Part shown: positions 1 through 5,141 of the stretch, piece after piece
Layout of the letters: each line of letters opens with the position of its first letter
Numbering within the stretch: position 1 is the stretch's first letter
NCBI GenBank assembly: GCA_964542435.1
Contig: CAZIVE010000163.1
Span: 1-5,141, forward strand
Origin: CAZIVE01 sp964542435
GTDB taxonomy: Bacteria; Bacteroidota; Bacteroidia; Bacteroidales; Tannerellaceae
DNA length: 5,141 nt
Direction: 5' to 3'
Position numbers and translations under genes: made by a program
Notes under the pieces: model-generated
What the model was told of the DNA's origin: nothing
The model's input: the letters and a program-made list of their open reading frames with translations, nothing else
Databases searched by the model: none

Positions 1-53
1 GTTGGTAATAATTCACCCCGATTATTATCCGTAGGGTCACAGTTGGTAATAAT
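1..53. repeat. Short direct repeat, period 41 bp, at left edge
   Basis: The 12-mer GTTGGTAATAAT occurs at 1-12 and again at 42-53, exactly 41 bases apart. After the second copy the sequence resembles the first unit only loosely (CCGATGATGTT against CCGATTATTAT). Within the first unit GGTAATAAT (4-12) can pair with ATTATTATC (21-29) around an 8-base loop, with one G-T pair. This looks like the last full unit and a decayed next unit of a tandem or dispersed intergenic repeat that continues left of the window. One period is too little to call an array type, and there is no CRISPR-like repeat/spacer alternation. Confidence 0.45.
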
Positions 54-129
54 CCGATGATGTTGCGACTGCAGATTCCCTTTTTACGGCAGATGTCACA
101 AGCAAATCTTCAAATTTATTCGTCATCGG

Positions 130-161
130 TTGGGTCACTTACAAACTATTATCTAATTTTG
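130..161 (+). promoter_or_regulatory. Bacteroidetes-type promoter of metY
   Basis: TAATTTTG at 154-161 is a full match to the Bacteroidetes -7 consensus TAnnTTTG. A TTG at 130-132 lies 21 bases upstream and fits the -33 element. Transcription would start near 166-170, giving a leader of only about 30 A-rich bases before the metY ATG. That is too short to hold a riboswitch. The assignment rests on consensus matching and position only. Confidence 0.55.
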
Positions 162-198
162 TCGGGAAATAACAAAATATCAATCATAAAACAAGATA

Positions 199-1482
199 AT
201 GAACAAATCGTTAAACCGTGAGACCATCTGCGTTCAAGGAGGATGGCAACCTAAGAAAGGAGAACCGCGCGTTCTGCCCATTTATCAAAGTACAACATTC
301 AAGTATGACACCAGCGAACAGATGGCCCGACTGTTTGACCTGAAGGATGCGGGATATTTCTATACACGTTTGCAGAATCCGACCAACGATGCCGTTGCTC
401 AGAAGATTGCTGATCTCGAAGGCGGTGTAGGTGCCGTTCTCACCTCTTCCGGTCAGGCTGCCAATTTCTTTGCCGTGTTCAATATCTGTGAAGCCGGCGA
501 TCACATCGTCAGTGCCAATGCCATCTATGGCGGAACGTACAATCTGTTCGGCGTAACCATGAAGAAGCTGGGCATCGAAGTCACTTTCGTGAATCCAGAC
601 GCTTCAGAGGAGGAGATTTCGGCCGCTTTCCGTCCGAACACCAAATTGCTGTTCGGCGAAGTTCTCTCCAATCCAGGCATGGAAGTGCTGGATATTGAGA
701 AATTCGCTCACATTGCACACAGCCACGGCGTTCCGTTGATTGTGGACAACACCTTTGCTACACCTATCAACTGTCGTCCGTTTGAATGGGGCGCTGACAT
801 CATCACACATTCCACGACTAAATACATGGACGGTCACGCTACACAAGTGGGCGGAGCTGTTGTGGACAGCGGCAACTTCGATTGGGATGCACATGCCGAC
901 AAATTCCCCGGACTGACGCAGCCTGACGATTCTTACCATGGTCTTACCTATACGAAAGCTTTCGGAAAACTGGGTTACATCACCAAAGTCACCGCTCAGC
1001 TGATGCGCGATCTCGGTTCGATTCCCTCGCCGATGAACTGCTTCCTGCTGAATCTCGGACTGGAGACATTGCATCTCCGCATGCCGCAGCATTGCAAGAA
1101 TGCTCAGACCGTTGCGGAATGGCTGGATAAAGACGAACGCGTGGCTTGGGTCAACTATCCCGGACTGAAGAACAACAAATATCACGCTCTGGCACAGAAA
1201 TACATGCCTAACGGAACCTGTGGCGTCATTGCATTCGGACTGAAAGGCAGCCGCGAAGATGCCATCCGCTTCATGGACCATCTGAAGATGATCTGCATCG
1301 TCACACACGTTGCCGACGCCCGTACCTGTGTGCTCCATCCTGCCAGCCACACTCATCGTCAGCTTTCCGACGAACAGCTTCGTGCAGCCGGCATTGCTCC
1401 CGACTTGATCCGTCTCTCTGTTGGCATCGAGAATGTCGATGACATCCTAGGCGACATCAAACAGGCGCTGGATCAGAAATAA
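199..1482 (+). CDS. metY: O-acetylhomoserine sulfhydrylase (O-acetylhomoserine aminocarboxypropyltransferase)
   Basis: Cytoplasmic PLP enzyme that joins O-acetylhomoserine with sulfide to give homocysteine and acetate in methionine synthesis; family members are often also annotated as cysteine synthase. The 427-residue length fits MetY, which is longer than MetB/MetC (roughly 380-400). Visible Cys/Met-metabolism family landmarks are YTRLQNPTND (55-64, cofactor phosphate contacts from the partner subunit), SSGQAA (83-88), Y110, VDNTFATP (182-189, with D183 facing the PLP ring nitrogen), STTKY (205-209, with K208 as the Schiff-base lysine) and IRLSVGIE (404-411, with R405 as the likely substrate-carboxylate arginine). 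All key residues are present, so the enzyme should be active. The ATG at 199 opens right at the conserved N-terminus (RETICVQGG), follows an A-rich leader without a Shine-Dalgarno site, and sits about 38 bases after the -7 box. It is followed by its own terminator, so it is probably monocistronic. The main alternative is a related gamma-family enzyme with a different sulfur donor. Confidence 0.95.
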   Translation: MNKSLNRETICVQGGWQPKKGEPRVLPIYQSTTFKYDTSEQMARLFDLKDAGYFYTRLQNPTNDAVAQKIADLEGGVGAVLTSSGQAANFFAVFNICEAGDHIVSANAIYGGTYNLFGVTMKKLGIEVTFVNPDASEEEISAAFRPNTKLLFGEVLSNPGMEVLDIEKFAHIAHSHGVPLIVDNTFATPINCRPFEWGADIITHSTTKYMDGHATQVGGAVVDSGNFDWDAHADKFPGLTQPDDSYHGLTYTKAFGKLGYITKVTAQLMRDLGSIPSPMNCFLLNLGLETLHLRMPQHCKNAQTVAEWLDKDERVAWVNYPGLKNNKYHALAQKYMPNGTCGVIAFGLKGSREDAIRFMDHLKMICIVTHVADARTCVLHPASHTHRQLSDEQLRAAGIAPDLIRLSVGIENVDDILGDIKQALDQK

Positions 1483-1530
1483 AATCGATCGGAATCACGT
1501 GCCTCTTTTCTGAGGAAGCCGTAACATAAC

Positions 1531-1588
1531 AAAGGCCATCCGGTGGTAAAGGTGAAATGAAATCACCTGCCGCCGGATGGCCTTTTTT
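1531..1588 (+). terminator. Strong nested intrinsic terminator after metY
   Basis: AAAGGCCATCCGGTGG (1531-1546) pairs with 1570-1585 over 16 bp with one G-T pair. Inside it, AGGTGA (1550-1555) pairs with TCACCT (1563-1568). A run of six T (1583-1588) ends the structure on the plus strand. It starts 49 bases after the metY stop. On the minus strand only three T follow the stem, so termination of the convergent regulator transcript here would be weaker, although the stem itself is symmetric. Confidence 0.9.
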
Positions 1589-1614
1589 GTCGAAATCCCA
1601 TTTGAAAACCGGAA

Positions 1615-1643
1615 TTTTGACAACGGAGATGCCGTTGTCAAAA
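1615..1643. repeat. Perfect 12-bp inverted repeat after the regulator gene
   Basis: TTTTGACAACGG (1615-1626) and CCGTTGTCAAAA (1632-1643) are exact reverse complements around a 5-base loop. The element lies 5 bases past the stop of the minus-strand AraC gene, where a terminator or mRNA 3'-end stabilising hairpin would be expected. Its A/T ends are part of the stem, and no extra T-run follows the stem on the minus strand, so it is not a textbook intrinsic terminator. Probably it forms the 3' end of the regulator mRNA together with the larger hairpin beyond it. Confidence 0.6.
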
Positions 1644-1647
1644 ACAC

Positions 1648-2556
1648 TCATTTGTTTTTGTTCCGCTCGCGATATTCTGCGGGAGAACATCCGATGTGCT
1701 GCTTGAAATATTTGCCAAAGAAACTCTGAGTGGCAAAGTTAAGGCTGTCGGATATCTGCTGGATCGTCATTTGAGAACCCAAGAGACAATTTTTGGCTTC
1801 CGCAATCACATAGTCGGTAATGATGTCACGGGCATAACGTCCGCTCGCCTTACGGATGCTCGTCGAGAGATGCTTGGGCGTGATGCACAGCTTGTCTGCA
1901 TAAAACTGAATCTCGCGGTTTTCCTTGAAATAGACCGGAACAAGCTGAAGAAACCGTTTCAGCAAATCGTCTCCCCGACCATTGGATTCTACAGGTAAAA
2001 GCGGCGTGGCAGAGGTGATTTCGGAACAGGAATAGTAGAAAAGAATGCGGATGTAGCTTTGCAGGATCTCATTCTTAAACGGCTGATCATCCAAGCGAAT
2101 CGTACTATCCATCAAATTATATAACGAAGTAAGATAATGCATGAGATTATCACTGAGACGAAAACAAGCGCACTCCTCAATTCGATTTTTCGTCTCTATC
2201 AGCAGCAAAGTATTGTTGATGGAATACATGAAATTGGCATCATTGCAGGCAAGAATGAAATAGTGCGTAGATTGAAGTTCTCCTAACTGCTGGATCGTCT
2301 CTCCTTCAATTAACACACAAACACAGCCCGGAGTGAGATGATACTCTCGTGAGTTGACCTTGACACGTGTCTCTCCTTCGAGGCAGCAAAATACCATCGT
2401 AGGAAAATTCAGTCTGTAGGGACACTCCCCTTTTTCACGAGGAAAAGGTTTGACATCTTTTGAATCGTAAAAAAGGAACTGGTCGGTGCTCCTTCCATTG
2501 ATACCTTTAACTATACTCTCGAAATCGAGATCCATAATCCGCTGTTCAGATTCCAT
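1648..2556 (-). CDS. AraC-family transcription regulator
   Basis: DNA-binding regulator of 302 residues, the usual length for two-domain AraC proteins. Residues about 45-110 (LNFPTMVFCCLEGETRVKVN and the following HLTPGCVCVLIEGE) look like the cupin-type sensor fold. Residues about 110-190 would be the linker and dimer helices. The C-terminal AraC domain spans about 200-298: the first helix-turn-helix lies in 214-240 (REIQFYADKLCITPKHLSTS), and the second in 262-285 (QMTIQQISDSLNFATQSFFG), followed by the conserved FKQHIGCSPAEYR tail. The effector cannot be read from the sequence. The gene is divergent from an RND efflux operon, which is its likely target, and autoregulation is plausible given the palindrome just upstream. 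The first ATG (2556) was chosen; a second in-frame ATG gives MDLDFES, seven residues shorter. No Shine-Dalgarno site is seen, as is usual in Bacteroidetes. The first 15 bases of the gene are also present as a false second copy beyond the N gap. Confidence 0.93.
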   Translation of the reverse strand: MESEQRIMDLDFESIVKGINGRSTDQFLFYDSKDVKPFPREKGECPYRLNFPTMVFCCLEGETRVKVNSREYHLTPGCVCVLIEGETIQQLGELQSTHYFILACNDANFMYSINNTLLLIETKNRIEECACFRLSDNLMHYLTSLYNLMDSTIRLDDQPFKNEILQSYIRILFYYSCSEITSATPLLPVESNGRGDDLLKRFLQLVPVYFKENREIQFYADKLCITPKHLSTSIRKASGRYARDIITDYVIAEAKNCLLGSQMTIQQISDSLNFATQSFFGKYFKQHIGCSPAEYRERNKNK

Positions 2557-2582
2557 CTTGTTGTTCTATTTGTCCACAAATA
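2542..2582. repeat. Left copy of 41-bp duplicate flanking the gap
   Basis: These 41 bases are identical to 2683-2723 and end exactly where the Ns begin. They include the first 15 bases of the regulator gene (2542-2556) and its leader. An exact repeat ending at both borders of a gap is the mark of two contig ends that overlap and were not merged. It is most likely an assembly artefact and not a biological repeat. Confidence 0.9.
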
Positions 2583-2682
2583 NNNNNNNNNNNNNNNNNN
2601 NNNNNNNNNNNNNNNNNNNNNNNNNNNNNNNNNNNNNNNNNNNNNNNNNNNNNNNNNNNNNNNNNNNNNNNNNNNNNNNNNN
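2583..2682. other. Scaffold gap of exactly 100 N
   Basis: A run of exactly 100 Ns, the conventional placeholder for a gap of unknown size. With identical 41-bp flanks the true gap is probably zero, or negative by 41 bases. Collapsing it removes 141 bases and leaves about 160 bp between the regulator start and the adaptor start. Confidence 0.97.
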
Positions 2683-2723
2683 CTGTTCAGATTCCATCTT
2701 GTTGTTCTATTTGTCCACAAATA
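2683..2723. repeat. Right copy of 41-bp duplicate flanking the gap
   Basis: Exact copy of 2542-2582, starting at the first base after the Ns. The minus-strand ATG at 2695-2697 is the same start codon as that at 2554-2556 seen twice, so the apparent short regulator N-terminus here is not a second gene. In the real genome, the sequence right of 2723 most likely continues directly from 2582. Confidence 0.9.
2708..2723. promoter_or_regulatory. 16-bp palindrome over the regulator promoter (candidate operator)
   Basis: TATTTGT-CC-ACAAATA is a perfect 7-bp inverted repeat with a 2-bp spacer; the same bases appear at 2567-2582 in the duplicate. It overlaps the minus-strand -7 box (2718-2725) and the predicted transcription start of the regulator gene, about 10-26 bases before its ATG. 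That is a classic place for a repressor or autoregulatory site. The symmetry is visible; the binding protein is inference. Confidence 0.5.
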
Positions 2724-2725
2724 TA
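2718..2725 (-). promoter_or_regulatory. -7 box for the AraC regulator gene
   Basis: Read on the minus strand this is TATATTTG, a full match to the Bacteroidetes -7 consensus TAnnTTTG. It lies 20 bases before the regulator ATG in the right-hand copy (2697), implying a leader of roughly 15 bases. No TTTG or TTG is found at the expected -33 distance, where the inner part of a dyad (2735-2756) lies instead. A promoter lacking a -33 element often depends on an activator. Confidence 0.5.
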
Positions 2726-2734
2726 TTCAAAATA

Positions 2735-2756
2735 TCGTATGGTCATCTTCATACGA
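2735..2756. promoter_or_regulatory. 7-8-7 inverted repeat in the divergent control region (candidate operator)
   Basis: TCGTATG (2735-2741) and CATACGA (2750-2756) are exact reverse complements with an 8-bp spacer, so the half-sites are 15 bp centre to centre. The dyad sits between the two divergent genes and covers the -33 region of the regulator promoter. It has no T-run and lies upstream of both transcripts, so it is more likely a protein-binding site than a terminator. AraC proteins often bind direct repeats, so another regulator is also possible. Confidence 0.45.
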
Positions 2757-2810
2757 CAAAAAGAACATTTCAAGCGACTTAAAATTAACAATGCATTGGT
2801 TTTGATAAAC

Positions 2811-2818
2811 GACTTTTG
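2811..2818 (+). promoter_or_regulatory. Weak -7 box candidate for the efflux operon
   Basis: GACTTTTG matches five of the six fixed bases of TAnnTTTG and would place the start near 2823-2827, about 30-35 bases before the adaptor ATG in an A-rich leader. No convincing -33 TTTG lies 19-21 bases upstream. This is the best plus-strand candidate in the region, but weak; a poor core promoter would suit an activator-dependent operon. Confidence 0.25.
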
Positions 2819-2857
2819 TAACAATAAAAAAGAATTCAATCATTAGCTACATTAAAT

Positions 2858-3922
2858 ATGAAAGGGAAACTGAATTATTTGTCTATCTGCTTACTGCCGC
2901 TGATCATCATGTCGTGCGGAGGAAATGAGAAAAGAGTGGTTGCCACACAAACCGTGGAGGTTGTCAACCCGGTAACCAACGGAAACGTCGGCAACGGAAC
3001 GTTGTCGGGCGTAGTAAAAGAGAACAACACCCTGCTCCTTGCCTTTGAAACACCGGGCAAAATCGAACAGGTTTATGTCCGCGAAGGTGACTATGTTCAA
3101 AAGGGAAAACTGGTTGCCACATTGGACGACAAGGATTATGTACTCGGCGTCAAATCCATCCAAGCTCAGTACAACCAGCAGAAGAACGAAGCAGCACGTC
3201 TGAAGGTGCTCTTCGAACAGAGAGCGCTCAGCGGAAACGACTTCGAGAAGACGATGAGCGGACTGGAGCAGACCAAAGCCCAGCTCGACACGTACAAAAA
3301 CAAGCTTTCTTACACGCGTCTGACAGCTCCGGTGAGCGGTTACATACAGAGCGTGAGCTTCCATCGCGGCGAAATGGTCAACGCAGGCACTGCCATTGCT
3401 TCCATGATCGACGTCAGTCGTCTGGAAGTGGAAGTTTCTCTGCCTACCGATTACTATCTGAACAAAGAGCACTTTGGCAAAGTAACCTGCACCAGTCCTC
3501 ATTTTCCGGGGAAAGTGTTCAATCTCTCCAATATGAACATCGTGATGAAGAGCGATGGCAACCAGTTGTATCAAGTCAAATTCACCATTGAAGGGAACGA
3601 TGCAAAGACATTGACAGCCGGAAGCAATGTAGAGGTCACGATCCCGATCAACGGAATCAGTACCGATCAGACCATTTTACTTCCGCAATGTGCCGTAGGA
3701 AAAGACAAAAATGGCTCGTTCGTGTGGATTGTCACCCAAGACAACAAACTCAAACGTTGCGCTGTTGAGATGGTTTCACTCGACGGTGGTTCGGTGAAGG
3801 TAAAGGGAACGCTGAACGCTTCCGACCGTGTCGTAAAAGCCGGCGTCCAGACGCTACACGAAGGTGAGAAGGTAGAAATACATACTACGGCAACCCCAAC
3901 CAATGAAGGAGGACTGTTGTAA
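2858..3922 (+). CDS. RND efflux pump periplasmic adaptor (membrane fusion lipoprotein)
   Basis: Periplasmic adaptor that links an RND pump in the inner membrane to an outer-membrane channel. The 354-residue protein begins with a lipoprotein signal: KGK, a hydrophobic stretch (about 5-19), then IMSC with C20 as the lipidation site. Met at -2 is slightly off the usual lipobox. The following GGNEK does not show the acidic surface-export signal of Bacteroidetes lipoproteins, so periplasmic anchoring is expected. Then come the first half of the lipoyl-like domain (VREGDYVQKGKLVATLD, 74-90), a short alpha-helical hairpin (about 96-150), the second lipoyl half (RLTAPVSGYI, 154-163, and HRGEMVNAGT, 169-178), a beta-barrel (about 185-265) and a membrane-proximal domain (about 270-345). 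This is the standard order for the HlyD/AcrA family, and the length is normal. Its stop overlaps the permease start by one base, so the two are co-transcribed and probably translationally coupled. The substrate cannot be inferred. Confidence 0.93.
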   Translation: MKGKLNYLSICLLPLIIMSCGGNEKRVVATQTVEVVNPVTNGNVGNGTLSGVVKENNTLLLAFETPGKIEQVYVREGDYVQKGKLVATLDDKDYVLGVKSIQAQYNQQKNEAARLKVLFEQRALSGNDFEKTMSGLEQTKAQLDTYKNKLSYTRLTAPVSGYIQSVSFHRGEMVNAGTAIASMIDVSRLEVEVSLPTDYYLNKEHFGKVTCTSPHFPGKVFNLSNMNIVMKSDGNQLYQVKFTIEGNDAKTLTAGSNVEVTIPINGISTDQTILLPQCAVGKDKNGSFVWIVTQDNKLKRCAVEMVSLDGGSVKVKGTLNASDRVVKAGVQTLHEGEKVEIHTTATPTNEGGLL

Positions 3923-5141
3923 TGAAACTGACTGAATATTTCATCCACCGGCCAACACTGTTCTGGTCGCTGATGGTCGGCATCCTTCTTGCAGGAATCT
4001 ACAGCTACATCAAGATGCCGAAGCTGGAGGATCCGACGGTCTCCGTCAAACAGGCGATGGTCATCACGCAATATCCCGGAGCTTCGGCTCACGAGGTGGA
4101 ACTGAAGGTGACGAGCGTCATCGAACAGCAGTTGCGTACCATGCCCGACGTGTCCGAAATCCAATCACAATCCACACCCGGAATGTCATCCATCACCGTT
4201 GAGATCGACTTCGACGTGATGCCTGAGGAGATGCAGCAACGCTGGGATCTGCTGCGCCGCAAAGTCAACGACATCGCTATGCAGCTGCCGCAAGACTGCA
4301 ACAAACCGATTGTCGTGGACGACGTAAGTGAGGTTTACGGCATGTATTTCGCTGTCACAGCCAAAGGATATGATTATCCGGAAATGTACAAATGGACCGA
4401 TTACCTGAGACGTGAGCTTCTTGCCGTGGACGGTGTGAAACGTGCAGAGGTAAAGAACGACCGTCAGGAATGTATCGATATCACGCTCAACAAAGAACAG
4501 GTCTCACGTAACAGTTATCTTCCGATGCTCATCATGTCAGGCTTGCATGCTGAAGGAGCGATGGTCAACGCCGGAGCATACCGCAGCGGAGAAGCCGACG
4601 TGCCCTTCCGCGTGGATGGAATCATCAAGAATGAAAAAGACGTGAGCAATCTGATGATCAAATCATTCACCAAGCAGCAGATGAAGCTGGGCGACATTGC
4701 CAAAGTAAAACGCACCTACACGGATCCTCAGACCAACGGAATGTGGATCAACGGCGAACCGGCCATCTCACTGATGCTCTCTGCCGAAGATGACGCCAAT
4801 GTATCGGAAGTGGGAAAAGCCGTCATGGCACGTCTCAATGAACTGAAGCCAACACTTCCCGCTGGATTTGAAGTACAGAAAGTGTTCTTCCAGCCTGACA
4901 AAGTGGACGAGGCCAACAACAGTTTCGCCGTCAACCTGATTGAATCGGTCATCATTGTGATCATCGCCCTGATGTTTGCCATGGGCATTCGTCCCGGATT
5001 AATTATCGGAGCGGGATTGATCTTTACCATAGCAGCATCTTTCCCTATATTGCTAAGTTTGGGGACGACCATGCAGCGTATCTCTCTCGGCGCCTTCATT
5101 GTCGCGATGGGCATGCTCGTGGACAACTCCATTGTGATCAT
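3922..5141 (+). CDS. RND efflux pump inner-membrane permease (partial, 3' end cut by window)
   Basis: Proton-driven transporter of the AcrB/RND family; 406 codons of an expected roughly 1,000-1,050 are visible, open to the right edge. The ATG at 3922 shares its A with the preceding stop (TAATG). TM1 is at about 12-31, right after MKLTEYFIHRP. The first porter region carries YPGASAHEVELKV (52-64) and the following IEQQL, typical of the family. After the periplasmic loop, TM2 (about 340-360), TM3 (about 362-383) and the start of TM4 follow. TM4 contains GMLVDNSIVI (397-406), the counterpart of AcrB GLLVDDAIVV: D401 aligns with AcrB Asp407, while N402 replaces Asp408. Single-Asp variants occur in the family, so this does not imply loss of function. 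It pairs with the adaptor upstream; an outer-membrane TolC-like gene is expected downstream. Multidrug-type export is the default guess; there is no metal-pump signature in the visible part. Confidence 0.94.
   Translation, partial: MKLTEYFIHRPTLFWSLMVGILLAGIYSYIKMPKLEDPTVSVKQAMVITQYPGASAHEVELKVTSVIEQQLRTMPDVSEIQSQSTPGMSSITVEIDFDVMPEEMQQRWDLLRRKVNDIAMQLPQDCNKPIVVDDVSEVYGMYFAVTAKGYDYPEMYKWTDYLRRELLAVDGVKRAEVKNDRQECIDITLNKEQVSRNSYLPMLIMSGLHAEGAMVNAGAYRSGEADVPFRVDGIIKNEKDVSNLMIKSFTKQQMKLGDIAKVKRTYTDPQTNGMWINGEPAISLMLSAEDDANVSEVGKAVMARLNELKPTLPAGFEVQKVFFQPDKVDEANNSFAVNLIESVIIVIIALMFAMGIRPGLIIGAGLIFTIAASFPILLSLGTTMQRISLGAFIVAMGMLVDNSIVI

Noticed and set aside
37..126. Minus-strand mini-ORF of 29 codons (MTNKFEDLL...DYYQL) in front of metY
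   Set aside because: It runs into the repeat at the left edge, has no recognisable domain and no promoter that I can see. An open frame of this length is expected by chance.
54..129. Possible riboswitch or attenuator upstream of metY, with CCGATGA (54-60) pairing with TCATCGG (123-129)
   Set aside because: Only 7 bp across a 62-base loop, without SAM or cobalamin riboswitch core motifs. The likely promoter lies downstream of it, so it would not be in the transcript.
604..1356. Long antisense open frame (250 codons) inside metY
   Set aside because: It is a shadow of the metY coding frame: composition is codon-complement-like and no domain is recognisable. The same applies to the antisense frames under the adaptor and permease genes.
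1696..1998. Plus-strand open frame of 100 codons inside the AraC gene
   Set aside because: It lies wholly opposite the conserved DNA-binding domain of the regulator, which is clearly the real gene.
2695..2723. Second regulator start or transposon terminal repeats around the gap
   Set aside because: The two flanks are direct and not inverted repeats, abut the N run exactly and include coding sequence. Unmerged contig overlap explains this more simply than an insertion with a 41-bp target duplication.

Overview
The window looks like chromosomal DNA from a Bacteroidales bacterium, plausibly Prevotella-like, although the genus cannot be fixed from this sequence alone. The evidence is the A-rich leaders without Shine-Dalgarno sites, promoter matches to the Bacteroidetes -7 consensus TAnnTTTG, and the style of the proteins. 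It comes from a draft assembly: 100 Ns interrupt it, flanked by an identical 41-bp sequence on each side.

Layout: (1) 1-198 is a leader region holding the end of a short repeat of period 41 and a good Bacteroidetes-type promoter. (2) 199-1482, plus strand, is metY, a PLP-dependent O-acetylhomoserine sulfhydrylase of methionine/cysteine synthesis. (3) 1483-1647 lies between convergent genes and holds a strong nested terminator hairpin for metY and a separate perfect 12-bp hairpin beside the end of the regulator gene. (4) 1648-2556, minus strand, is an AraC-family transcription regulator. (5) 2557-2857 is the divergent control region. It is inflated by the N gap and duplicate sequence to 301 bases, but is probably about 160 bp in the real genome. 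It holds a 16-bp palindrome, a TATATTTG -7 box for the regulator and a 7-8-7 dyad. (6) 2858-3922, plus strand, is a lipoprotein periplasmic adaptor of an RND efflux pump. It overlaps by one base with (7) the RND inner-membrane permease, which starts at 3922 and is cut by the right edge just after its TM4 aspartate motif.

How the genes fit together: the adaptor and permease form one operon, and a TolC-type outer-membrane channel would be expected beyond the right edge. The AraC regulator is transcribed away from the operon from a shared control region and is the obvious candidate to control the pump and itself. metY looks like an independent housekeeping gene. No clearly new biological system is visible. 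The items most worth following up are the two operator-like palindromes in the divergent region and the false duplication around the gap.
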